The position numbers and the translations under genes are program-made. This document shows, piece after piece, positions 16,226-24,223 of a stretch of DNA of 44,769 nucleotides. The notes beneath the pieces are model-generated. The model ran no database searches. It saw only the letters and a program-made list of their open reading frames with translations, and had not been told where the DNA came from. The stretch is taken from assembly GCA_017457215.1 (NCBI GenBank), contig JAFTHU010000016.1, positions 1-44,769 on the forward strand. The letters are read 5' to 3'. This DNA comes from Clostridia bacterium. Its GTDB lineage: Bacteria; Bacillota; Clostridia; Christensenellales; Borkfalkiaceae. Position 1 is the stretch's first letter, and every line of letters begins with the position of its first letter.

Positions 16226-16600
16226 ATGAACGAAGTACAATCTGCGGAAGCGATTAAAAAATTAACTGCGTCTATTTTGGAAAGGGGATTTTCTTTCGAA
16301 TACTTTTATCAAAAGGGCGGGGACAGCAGTTGCGTATACGTTTGCCGCTATAAAAAGGGCAGAGATTTTTTCGATTGGCGCGAAGTTTCGGGTGGCAACG
16401 AAATCAATATCGTCGTCTGCGTGGGCGGTACGTACGCTTTCCCGTCGTTGCCCTATTTGTATAAAAAGGATTTCCGCGCGTTTAAAATGAAACATCTTTT
16501 CAAAAAAGCGACGTTGGACGAAAAACGGAAATTTACCGCTGAAATTTTGTGTAAGGAAATACAGAGTGGCAAATCCGATTTTTTCGGTATAAAATTATAA
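16226..16600 (+). CDS. Conserved-looking hypothetical protein behind alaS
   Basis: A 124-aa protein that I do not recognise. It reads as one small alpha/beta domain (FSFEYFYQKGGDSSCVYVCRYKKGRDFFDWREVSGGNEINIVVCVGGTYAFPSLPYLYKKD...), without signal peptide or membrane helix. It starts 9 bp after alaS with only a weak GGAATATT in front, so it may be translationally coupled. A strong terminator follows. The operon partner alaS gives no functional hint. Confidence 0.7.
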   Translation: MNEVQSAEAIKKLTASILERGFSFEYFYQKGGDSSCVYVCRYKKGRDFFDWREVSGGNEINIVVCVGGTYAFPSLPYLYKKDFRAFKMKHLFKKATLDEKRKFTAEILCKEIQSGKSDFFGIKL

Positions 16601-16610
16601 AAAGTAAAAA

Positions 16611-16643
16611 CCCCCGATTGCCTTGACGGCGTCGGGGATTTTT
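16611..16643 (+). terminator. Intrinsic terminator of the alaS operon
   Basis: CCCCGA..GCC pairs with GGC..TCGGGG around TTGAC, followed by ATTTTT. The minus-strand veg gene ends just to the right. Confidence 0.85.
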
Positions 16644-16657
16644 CTATGTGCGCCCAT

Positions 16658-16897
16658 TTACAGGCGTTTGATTTTTACCGTTCCGCACAGTACGTCCGAA
16701 TAGGAGTAGGCGGTTTTACCTAAAAAATCTTTGTCATCGGGTTTTACGGTGAACAGAGCGGGATAGATTCCCGATAAAATGCCCGAATAGCTAACGCTTT
16801 TGTTTCTGCCGAGATTGACGCGAACGGCAACCCGTTGCGCCGAGCAGTCTTTTACCATTTGTTTAACGTCTTTGATATTTTTTGTGGGCTTAATCAT
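16658..16897 (-). CDS. veg: Veg family protein
   Basis: The protein (79 aa from this start) shows the Veg pattern: IKDVKQMVKDCSAQRVAVRVNLGRNKSVSYSGILSGIYPALFTVKPDD, ending SYSDVLCGTVKIKRL. Veg is a small SH3-like protein of Firmicutes that affects biofilm gene expression in Bacillus subtilis. The longer reading frame to 17011 has an unnatural N-terminus; MIKPTKN is the conserved start. No ribosome site precedes the ATG. A CATACT six bases upstream with GAATATT further up could be a promoter giving a leaderless transcript. The neighbours SipL-like and ispE reproduce the veg-spore gene-ispE order of Bacillus, here with veg inverted. Confidence 0.88.
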   Translation of the reverse strand: MIKPTKNIKDVKQMVKDCSAQRVAVRVNLGRNKSVSYSGILSGIYPALFTVKPDDKDFLGKTAYSYSDVLCGTVKIKRL

Positions 16898-17036
16898 AAA
16901 ATAAGTATGCCCAAAAAAAAGGAAAAATATTCTAAAAGAGGCAGAAAAGGGCGGTGGTCGCGTTCTAATTTTTTCCCTCCTTGCATAGGATAAACAGACG
17001 AGAATAACCAATGTTATCGTAAGGAGGTCGTGAAAA

Positions 17037-18524
17037 ATGTCAATAAAACCGCAATTTGAGTGTCATCGCTACGTTGGGGAAATCTGCCGATTGCACGGGC
17101 AATCGGTGGTGGAATGCCGTCTGCCAGGGAGTGAAATTGGCGGGGTATTGGCGGTGTACGCCAAGGCGATTCCCGCAGATGCCGTATGCGCGGACGGTGA
17201 AGTGCAATACGGCGGGAAAGTGCTTTTTACCGTCGTATACGAGGACGGCGATAAAAAAGTTTGCCGCGCGGAGCGGGGCGCGGAATTTTTCCATAAGGTA
17301 GAGGGGGCGGCGGTTACGCCCGCTTGTTTTACGAAAGCGTTGCTGTCTGCGGGCAATGCAACTTGGCGGCGCGAGGGGTCGGGGTTATACGTCGGCGTTG
17401 TCGTGGAAGCAGAGCTTGCGGTGTACGGAAGCAAGCAAATGGAATACGTCGCCGACGGTGAGGATTTTATCGTTAAAAAAGAACCGATAAATCTTTGTAA
17501 AGTAGTTTGTGTTACGGGAGAAACCGAGGGCGAGGACGAGTTTGATTCCGATTACGTCGGCGACGTGCTTTTGCACAGTCAAACGGCGGTGGTGCACAGC
17601 GTTCGCGCAGAGGGCGGGCAGGTGGATATTGACGGGGAAATGGCGTTGAATATTTGCGTGTTGAAAAGTAACGACGGCATTGCCTCTTACGAGCGTTTAA
17701 TTCCCTTTCATATGCAGATACCCGCGGAAGAGGCGTTTGGAAAGGTGTTGGCGGAGGCGTCCGTTTTTGTGAAAACCGCGCATTTGACGGCGACAACCGA
17801 TGAGGAAAAGGGGAGGAGCCGTTTGGTCTTTTCCTATTGCATATCGGCATATTGCCGTTTGCATATCTGCGAGGAAATTTTAGCGGTTACGGACGGGTAT
17901 TCCACAACGGCAGAATTGACGTTAAAAAAGGCAAACGATGGAGGCATGTCTTTGTTGAAGACGAAAAAGCAGATAGAACGAGTGAGCGGCACGGCGTTGC
18001 TTTCGCCTATAATAGAGGGGGATTTTTCTTTGCAGGCGGCGGTTTTGCCTCGGGCGGAAATTTCCGTTAGAAAAACAGAAAACGGCGGAGAAGCAGAGGG
18101 GGCAGTTTTGGCGGAAGTGTTGCTTGTCGGCGCAGACGGCGGGCATAAGAGCGCAACGTTGTCTTTGCCGTTCGTGTTCCCCGTGGATACGGATGGGGGA
18201 ACGGTGGAAGCCGATTGTATCGTATGCGGGTTAAATGTGCGGCGCAAAAAGAGCGGAGAAACGGAAGCGGAAGCTACGTTAAAACTGTGCTTGCGGTATT
18301 ACGGAGAGCAGACTTGGGAATACGTGCAAGAAGTAAACGAGGGAGAGGAATATCCCAAAGAAGATTGCGCGTTTTCGGTGTTTATTCCGCATGCAGGCGA
18401 AGATTTATGGCAAACGGCGAAAAGGCTGTGCCGAACTCCGGAAGAATTGCAAAAAAGCAATCCGAATTTAGAATTTCCGTTAAAGGAAGGAGAGCGAATT
18501 TTCGTCTATCGGCAAATCACGTAA
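17037..18524 (+). CDS. SipL-like spore coat morphogenetic protein (DUF3794 + LysM)
   Basis: The protein (495 aa) contains repeated SPOCS/DUF3794 modules. The features are KVLFTVVYEDGDKKVCRAERGAEFFHKVEG near residue 65, an acidic middle, and a second and third module with ISAYCRLHICEEILAVTDGYSTTAELTLKK. A C-terminal LysM domain follows (FSVFIPHAGEDLWQTAKRLCRTPEELQKSNPN...GERIFVYR). This is the arrangement of SipL of Clostridioides difficile, which binds SpoIVA and tethers the coat to the forespore, and its presence argues for an endospore former. AAGGAGG sits in front of the ATG. It is transcribed divergently from veg and precedes ispE. Confidence 0.85.
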   Translation: MSIKPQFECHRYVGEICRLHGQSVVECRLPGSEIGGVLAVYAKAIPADAVCADGEVQYGGKVLFTVVYEDGDKKVCRAERGAEFFHKVEGAAVTPACFTKALLSAGNATWRREGSGLYVGVVVEAELAVYGSKQMEYVADGEDFIVKKEPINLCKVVCVTGETEGEDEFDSDYVGDVLLHSQTAVVHSVRAEGGQVDIDGEMALNICVLKSNDGIASYERLIPFHMQIPAEEAFGKVLAEASVFVKTAHLTATTDEEKGRSRLVFSYCISAYCRLHICEEILAVTDGYSTTAELTLKKANDGGMSLLKTKKQIERVSGTALLSPIIEGDFSLQAAVLPRAEISVRKTENGGEAEGAVLAEVLLVGADGGHKSATLSLPFVFPVDTDGGTVEADCIVCGLNVRRKKSGETEAEATLKLCLRYYGEQTWEYVQEVNEGEEYPKEDCAFSVFIPHAGEDLWQTAKRLCRTPEELQKSNPNLEFPLKEGERIFVYRQIT

Positions 18525-18561
18525 ATTTCACAAAAAACCCATAGAAAACGGGTGTAAAATA

Positions 18562-18590
18562 TTGAAATTTGGGGAAAAATATGTTACAAT
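18562..18590 (+). promoter_or_regulatory. Promoter of ispE
   Basis: TTGAAA (18562-18567), 17 bp, TACAAT (18585-18590). Transcription would start near 18597, just before a GC-rich hairpin. Confidence 0.7.
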
Positions 18591-18605
18591 TAGATAAGAA
18601 CAATC

Positions 18606-18635
18606 GGTGCGGCGGGCGTTCCTCGCCGCGCTTTT
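18606..18635 (+). other. GC-rich leader hairpin followed by CTTTT
   Basis: GCGGCG-GG / CC-T-CGCCGC with a CGTT loop forms one strong hairpin about 10 nt from the predicted 5' end, followed by CTTTT. It could protect the mRNA 5' end or act as a weak attenuator for ispE. Confidence 0.5.
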
Positions 18636-18645
18636 GGGATTAGAA

Positions 18646-19596
18646 ATGAATTCGGTAAAAATAAAATCGTATGCAAAAATCAATTTAACGCTGGAAATAC
18701 AAGGGGTGGAAAACGGGTTTCATCTTTTAGATTCCGTTGTGGCGAACGTGGATTTGTACGATACGATTTATTTGAAGAAAAAGAAAGGTCAGCACAGTAA
18801 CGTCGTGATGCACGGCATGGACAGTGAAACGATTCCGCCCGAACGCAATAATGCGTTAAAAGCGGCAGAGGCTTTTTCGGCTGCGTTTGGTACGGACGGC
18901 GCGGAAATTACCGTTTGGAAAGATATTCCTATCGGCGCGGGGCTTGGCGGCTCGTCGGCGGATATCGTCGGCGTTTTGAACGGCATGGCGAGGTTGTATG
19001 GGATTGAGGACAGAGAAAAATTGAAAAGCCTTGCCGATTCGCTTGGCAGCGATACGGGCTATATGCTAAACGGCGGGTTTGCTCGCATACAAGGCAGAGG
19101 CGAAAAGGTGTGCTCTATGCCCTTGCAAAATCGGTTATATTTCTTGTTGATATGCCCGAAAAGTTCGGTTTCAGCGGGGGCGTGTTATCAAAAATACGAC
19201 GAATTGCCCCATACGTTAGAATGGCGTGAAAGTCAAACGGAGGCTTGTTTGCAAGCATTGACAAAAAACGACTTGAACGGCGTGGGTGCGGCGTTGACGA
19301 ACGATTTGTACGTGTCTGCATTACATTTAAACGAAGACGTACAAGCGGCGTATGAACAAGCGCGCTCGTTTTCTCCGATGGGGGTAACGATGAGCGGGTC
19401 GGGAAGCGCGGTGCTTGCGCTTTTTGAAACGAAAGAACTGTGTCAGTGGGCGAAGAGCCGCTATAAGGGGAAATTCCGTACGTACGTAGTAAAGACGGTC
19501 ATTCCCGATTATACGGGCAAAAAGAAAAAAGGGCTGCTTTGGAAAAATCCCTATCGCCTTTCCGAAGAAGAACAAGCCTTGTTAGATGGGGAATAA
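18646..19596 (+). CDS. ispE: 4-diphosphocytidyl-2-C-methyl-D-erythritol kinase
   Basis: The protein (316 aa from ATG 18646) is a GHMP kinase. It starts with KSYAKINLTLEIQG, has the phosphate loop IPIGAGLGGSSADIVGVL near residue 92, and the C-terminal motif GVTMSGSGSAVLALF. It phosphorylates CDP-ME in the MEP route to isoprenoids. A GTG at 18607 would add 13 residues from inside a hairpin; the conserved start KIKSYAKINL favours 18646. The C-terminus carries about 30 residues beyond the GHMP fold (KKKKGLLWKNPYRLSEEEQALLDGE). A membrane protein follows in the same operon. Confidence 0.95.
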   Translation: MNSVKIKSYAKINLTLEIQGVENGFHLLDSVVANVDLYDTIYLKKKKGQHSNVVMHGMDSETIPPERNNALKAAEAFSAAFGTDGAEITVWKDIPIGAGLGGSSADIVGVLNGMARLYGIEDREKLKSLADSLGSDTGYMLNGGFARIQGRGEKVCSMPLQNRLYFLLICPKSSVSAGACYQKYDELPHTLEWRESQTEACLQALTKNDLNGVGAALTNDLYVSALHLNEDVQAAYEQARSFSPMGVTMSGSGSAVLALFETKELCQWAKSRYKGKFRTYVVKTVIPDYTGKKKKGLLWKNPYRLSEEEQALLDGE

Positions 19597-19640
19597 AGCC
19601 GTACAGCGGGGGCGTGTATCAAAAATAAACGGAGAAAGTT

Positions 19641-20594
19641 ATGGAAGAAAGAATTATTGACGACGAATACGGCAGAGGCGTTCGGTTAAAGAAAACGGAA
19701 GACGGATACGTGGACGTAACGGACGTGCTTGCAGAAAAACAAGAAGAGGAAGAAATGGGGGACGAAGTTTCTTTTGAGTTTCCGTTGTTGGACGGCGAAG
19801 ACGACGAGGATTTGGTTGGTTTAAGTCCCGAAGAGGCATTGGCGCTCCGCCAAAAGAAAGCGGAAGCGGCGGCGAAGCGGCAAGCCGAATATGAAAATGC
19901 CTGCGCCGAGGGCGAAGCCTTGCTTGCAGAAGGTAAGTACACGGAAGCGGAAAAAGCGTTTGAGCGAGCGTTACAGCTGGACGAAATTGCGACGGTGGCG
20001 TCTGCAGGATATTGGCGGGCGAAGACGGAAAATTTTGCCAAGGCAGACGTGCTGGCGGAAGAATACGCAAAAGACGGCATAGAAAGCTTGCAATACGATT
20101 TGGGCTATGACGCTACAGACGTTTTGCGCCGTGATTATCACGAAGTATTCCAAAAACGAATAGAAGAATTGACGGCAGAAGAAAAACCTCTTGCGGAAAA
20201 CGTAGAAGGGAAACAGAAAAATCGCCGCAAAGTGATTTTGGCTCGCTTGTACAAGAGCGGAATTGCGGTGGCGTTGGCGCTTTTGGCGACGGTTGTGTTC
20301 GGGATTTTGGCGTTTAGCAATTTTGCAGACCGCAGAACGGTAAAAGATCCTACGGGCTTTATCGTAAAAGCGTGCGTATTCGGCGCGCTGTGCGTTGCGT
20401 GTTTTGTTGTGTTGATTGTTTTTGTGAATAAGCTGTACAACGCGTTACGGATTCATTTGAAGAACGAAAGACTTTCGTCGACGGAAGAGGGTGGCCGCTT
20501 GGTCGTGGTACGGCGTTACAAGGCGTTATATGAAGCGTTGGCAAAGCTGCCGGAAGAGAGCGAGGACACGGCAGAAACGAAAAATGAGGACTAA
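19641..20594 (+). CDS. TPR-like membrane protein of unknown function
   Basis: The protein (317 aa) begins with an acidic unstructured part. A helical segment follows that resembles one tetratricopeptide unit (ACAEGEALLAEGKYTEAEKAFERALQLDEIATVASAGYWRAK, about residues 87-130). Two membrane helices lie at about 208-230 and 245-268. The C-terminus is charged and cytoplasmic. I cannot assign a function. It lies 44 bp after ispE with AGAAAG as a modest ribosome site, and before a terminator, so it probably shares the ispE transcript. The TPR-like unit suggests a scaffold at the membrane. Confidence 0.7.
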   Translation: MEERIIDDEYGRGVRLKKTEDGYVDVTDVLAEKQEEEEMGDEVSFEFPLLDGEDDEDLVGLSPEEALALRQKKAEAAAKRQAEYENACAEGEALLAEGKYTEAEKAFERALQLDEIATVASAGYWRAKTENFAKADVLAEEYAKDGIESLQYDLGYDATDVLRRDYHEVFQKRIEELTAEEKPLAENVEGKQKNRRKVILARLYKSGIAVALALLATVVFGILAFSNFADRRTVKDPTGFIVKACVFGALCVACFVVLIVFVNKLYNALRIHLKNERLSSTEEGGRLVVVRRYKALYEALAKLPEESEDTAETKNED

Positions 20595-20615
20595 AACAGA
20601 GTAGCAGAGCAGAAG

Positions 20616-20642
20616 AAACGGCGTCTTTACGCCGTTTTTATT
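20616..20642 (+). terminator. Intrinsic terminator after the ispE operon
   Basis: The stem AAACGGCG/CGCCGTTT with a 6-nt loop ends in TTTTTATTAT. Confidence 0.9.
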
Positions 20643-20662
20643 ATATAAGGAAGTAAAAACTC

Positions 20663-20691
20663 TTGCGTTCGGGTATTTTTCGTGGTATAAT
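20663..20691 (+). promoter_or_regulatory. Promoter of the ABC exporter pair, with almost no leader
   Basis: TTGCGT (20663-20668), 17 bp, TATAAT (20686-20691). The ATG is only 9 bp after the -10, so the mRNA would begin within one to three bases of the start codon. Confidence 0.8.
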
Positions 20692-20699
20692 GAAAGCGT

Positions 20700-22424
20700 A
20701 TGAAGAAGATTTTAGGGTATATAAAACCGTATAAATGGCAAGCTTTGCTTGGTCCGTTTTTCAAACTTTTGGAAGCCGCATTCGAATTGCTTGTGCCTTT
20801 CGTCGTTGCGGCAATCGTTGACAACGGCATAGCCGCGCGCGATCATTCGTACGTGGTGTATGCTTGTTTGATTTTGGCGGGGTTTGGATTATTCGGTTTT
20901 GTTTTTGCGGTGGCAGCGCAATATTTTTCCGCGCGCACGGCAACGGGAATGTCGGCGGGAGTACGCCGCGATTTGTTTAAAAAAATACAATCTCTTTCTT
21001 ATCGGGATATGGATAAGATGGGAGAAGCGACGATGCTTACCCGCATGACGGGGGACGTGGAGAAGCTGCAAACGGGGGTAAATCTGTTTTTGCGTCTGTT
21101 TTTACGTTCGCCGTTTATCGTCTTTGGCGCAATGTTCTGTTCGCTTGCCTACGGTTGGACTCCGTTTGGAATTTTCGCCGTGGTCATTATCGTATTGGCA
21201 ATCGTGGTGTACGCAGTGATGTTGCTGTGTATGCCGCTGTATAAAAAGACGCAGAGCAACCTGGACGAAGTGCTTTTGTCTACGCGTGAAAACCTTTCGG
21301 GCGCACGCGTTTTACGCGCCTTTTGCAAGGAAGAATCCGAACGGGAGTTGTTTGACGCCCGAAACGAGCGGTTAAACGACGGCAGAAAATTTGTCGGCGG
21401 CATTGCGGCGATAACGAATCCGCTTACGTATGCGTTTTTGAATATAGGGATTATTTGGCTCTTGTGGACGGGCGCACTTCGCGTGGAGAGCGGCGCGTTA
21501 TCTCAAGGCGCGGTGATTGCTCTGTATAATTTGATGGGGCAGATTTTGATCGAGCTGATTAAATTGGCAAATCTTATCGTAACGGTGGCGAAAGCGGCGG
21601 CTTCGGGCAGTCGAATTGAAGCGGTTTTAAAAATGCAGCCATCTCTTTGTATCACCGAAGAAAGCGAACGCAAGGACGAACCGTTCGTTGTTTTTGATAA
21701 CGTTTCCGCTCGGTATAGCGAGGGCGGAGATTCGGCTTTGGAAAATATTTCGTTTGCCGTTGCGCGCGGGGAAACCGTGGGCGTTATTGGTGGAACGGGT
21801 TCGGGAAAGACCACGCTCGTTAATTTGATTCCGCATTTTTACGACGCAAGCGCGGGGCAGGTACGCGTTGACGGGGTTAACGTACAGAACCGTGATAAGC
21901 AAGCGTTCTTGCGGGAACGAATCGGCGTTGTGCCGCAAAAGGCGCGGTTGTTTAAGGGAACGATTCGCGAAAATCTGCTGTGGGGCAGAGCGGACGCAAC
22001 GGATGAAGAGTTAATGCAGGCGGCAAAAATAGCACAAGCGGAAGAAATTATTTGCGGAAAAGGCGGATTGGACGCCGTGGTAGAGCAGGGCGGTAAAAAT
22101 TTTTCGGGCGGGCAAAAACAGCGCTTGACGATTGCGCGCGCCCTTGTGCGGAATCCCGAAATTTTAATTTTGGACGATTCCTCGTCCGCGTTGGATTATG
22201 CGACGGACGCAGAACTCCGCAAACAAATCAAGCAATTAAAGACGACGACCTTTATCGTAGCGCAACGCGCTTCAGCGGTGCGGGACGCGGATAAAATTAT
22301 CGTTTTGGACGACGGTAAAGCCGTGGGGATTGGGACGCACGACGAATTGATGGAAAGCTGTGAAGTGTACCGAGAAATTTATTTTTCCCAATACAAAGAC
22401 GACAAAGGGGGCGAAGCGATATGA
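20700..22424 (+). CDS. Heterodimeric ABC exporter, degenerate-site subunit
   Basis: The protein (574 aa) joins a six-helix membrane domain to an ATP-binding domain. It has Walker A GGTGSGKTT near residue 364, signature FSGGQKQR near 466 and Walker B LILDDSSSALD near 491. The glutamate after Walker B is Asp, and the H-loop histidine is Gln (VAQRAS near 521). Both changes mark the non-hydrolysing site of asymmetric exporters such as TM287/288, LmrCD or BmrCD. It is translationally coupled by a 4-bp overlap to a canonical partner. The substrate cannot be predicted; drugs or lipids are typical. There is no ribosome site and the promoter is directly upstream, so translation is probably leaderless. 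Confidence 0.93.
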   Translation: MKKILGYIKPYKWQALLGPFFKLLEAAFELLVPFVVAAIVDNGIAARDHSYVVYACLILAGFGLFGFVFAVAAQYFSARTATGMSAGVRRDLFKKIQSLSYRDMDKMGEATMLTRMTGDVEKLQTGVNLFLRLFLRSPFIVFGAMFCSLAYGWTPFGIFAVVIIVLAIVVYAVMLLCMPLYKKTQSNLDEVLLSTRENLSGARVLRAFCKEESERELFDARNERLNDGRKFVGGIAAITNPLTYAFLNIGIIWLLWTGALRVESGALSQGAVIALYNLMGQILIELIKLANLIVTVAKAAASGSRIEAVLKMQPSLCITEESERKDEPFVVFDNVSARYSEGGDSALENISFAVARGETVGVIGGTGSGKTTLVNLIPHFYDASAGQVRVDGVNVQNRDKQAFLRERIGVVPQKARLFKGTIRENLLWGRADATDEELMQAAKIAQAEEIICGKGGLDAVVEQGGKNFSGGQKQRLTIARALVRNPEILILDDSSSALDYATDAELRKQIKQLKTTTFIVAQRASAVRDADKIIVLDDGKAVGIGTHDELMESCEVYREIYFSQYKDDKGGEAI

Positions 22425-24187
22425 AGATGCCCCCTATGAACGCAAACAAAAGACAAAGCACTCTCCGCCGCGTGCTTCGTTACGTGGGGAAATATCCCGT
22501 TTCCCTTGTCGGCGTAATTCTTTTTTCTATGCTTACCGTAGCGGCTACATTATGTGTGCCCGTATTTTTTGGGGACGCTATCGATTGTATGGTGGGTAAA
22601 GGTGCAGTGGATTGGCAGGCTTTAAAAAATTGCTTTATTAAAGTCGGCGTGGCGGCAGCGATAGCGGCAGGAAGTCAGTGGCTGTTGAGTCTTTGTAACA
22701 ACCGAATTTCCTGTAACGTGGTACGGGATATCCGAAAAGACGCATTTGCGAAAATCGGTAAATTGCCCTTGCGATACGTGGATTCGCATTCGCACGGGGA
22801 TATCGTGAGCCGTATCGTAGCAGACGCCGATCAATTTGCAGACGGCTTGTTGATGGGCTTTACGCAATTTTTTACGGGTGTTATGACCATATTGGGTACG
22901 GTGGCTTTTATGTTGCTTACCAATTGGAAAATCGGCTTGATTGTGGTGGTTGCCTCACCCGCTTCCTTATTGGTGGCAAAGTTCGTAACGACGCATACGC
23001 ATAAATTTTTCGTAGAGCAAACGGTTACCCGCGGTGAACAAACGGCGTTCGTGGAAGAAGCGATAGGCGGGTTAAAGACGACCCAAGCCTTTGCGCACGA
23101 AGAGGAAAACCAAGAAAGATTTAACGAAATCAACGAGCGGTTGGAAAAAGCTTCGATGAACGCGATTTTCTATTCCTCGCTGACCAATCCCTCTACTCGT
23201 TTTATCAACAATCTCATTTATGCGGCGGTAGCGTTGTTTGGCGGGTTTGCCGTTATGGGCGGGGGATTTGCGGTTTCGGGGTTCACCGTCGGCGGATTGA
23301 CGAAATTTTTATCCTACGCAACGCAATATACCAAACCGTTCAACGAAATTACGGGCGTATTTGCCGAATTGAAGAGCGCGTTTGCCTGTGCGGCGCGGAT
23401 ATTTGAATTGATTGACGAAACGGAAGAAACGCCCGATACCGACTGCAGGGCGTTGGGCGTGGCAGAGGGCGACGTTTGTTTGGAGAATGTGGATTTTTCG
23501 TATGATAAAACGAAGAAATTGATAGAGAATCTTTCCTTGTCCGTACACAAAGGACAGAGAATCGCCATCGTGGGCAGAACGGGTTCGGGAAAGACGACCC
23601 TGATCAACCTTTTGATGCGTTTTTACGACGTAGACGGGGGACGTGTATGCGTTGACGGAAGGGACGTGCGGGCGGTTACCCGTCAATCCTTGCGAGAGAA
23701 TTACGGTATGGTATTGCAGGAAACTTGGCTGAAAACCGCGACGGTGCGCGAAAATTTAAAATTAGGAAAACCGACGGCAACGGACGAAGAAATGATTGCG
23801 GCGGCGAAAGCGGCGCACGCCCACGGATTTATCAAACGTATGGAAAAAGGTTACGACACTGTGCTTGGCGAGGACGGCGGTTTATCGGAAGGGCAAAAGC
23901 AGTTGCTCTGCATTGCGCGCATTATGCTACTGAATCCTCCGATATTGCTTTTGGACGAGGCAACGTCTTCGATTGATACCCGTACGGAGCTGAAAATCAG
24001 CGACGCTTTTCAAAAACTGATGGAAGGGCGGACGTCTTTTGTGGTGGCGCACCGACTTTCGACAATCGTGCACGCCGATTGCATTTTGGTTATGAAAGAG
24101 GGAAAAGTGGTGGAGCACGGCTCGCATAAAGAATTGCTTGCGCACGGCGGCGAATACGCAACTCTTTATAACGGACAATTTTCTTAA
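22421..24187 (+). CDS. Heterodimeric ABC exporter, catalytic-site subunit
   Basis: The protein (588 aa) has the same fold as its neighbour: a membrane domain with six helices and an ATP-binding domain. Walker A is GRTGSGKTT near residue 385, and Walker B is ILLLDEATSSID near 512 with the catalytic Glu present. The H-loop is VVAHRLST near 543. Its signature motif is LSEGQ instead of LSGGQ. In the dimer this altered signature faces the degenerate Walker site of the first subunit, so one ATP site is intact and one is impaired, as in known asymmetric exporters. The start overlaps the stop of the first subunit (ATGA). A CLC gene follows 36 bp later. Confidence 0.94.
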   Translation: MKMPPMNANKRQSTLRRVLRYVGKYPVSLVGVILFSMLTVAATLCVPVFFGDAIDCMVGKGAVDWQALKNCFIKVGVAAAIAAGSQWLLSLCNNRISCNVVRDIRKDAFAKIGKLPLRYVDSHSHGDIVSRIVADADQFADGLLMGFTQFFTGVMTILGTVAFMLLTNWKIGLIVVVASPASLLVAKFVTTHTHKFFVEQTVTRGEQTAFVEEAIGGLKTTQAFAHEEENQERFNEINERLEKASMNAIFYSSLTNPSTRFINNLIYAAVALFGGFAVMGGGFAVSGFTVGGLTKFLSYATQYTKPFNEITGVFAELKSAFACAARIFELIDETEETPDTDCRALGVAEGDVCLENVDFSYDKTKKLIENLSLSVHKGQRIAIVGRTGSGKTTLINLLMRFYDVDGGRVCVDGRDVRAVTRQSLRENYGMVLQETWLKTATVRENLKLGKPTATDEEMIAAAKAAHAHGFIKRMEKGYDTVLGEDGGLSEGQKQLLCIARIMLLNPPILLLDEATSSIDTRTELKISDAFQKLMEGRTSFVVAHRLSTIVHADCILVMKEGKVVEHGSHKELLAHGGEYATLYNGQFS

Positions 24188-24223
24188 AACAAGCGTTTGC
24201 TAGGCAGAGGCGAAAGGAAAAAT

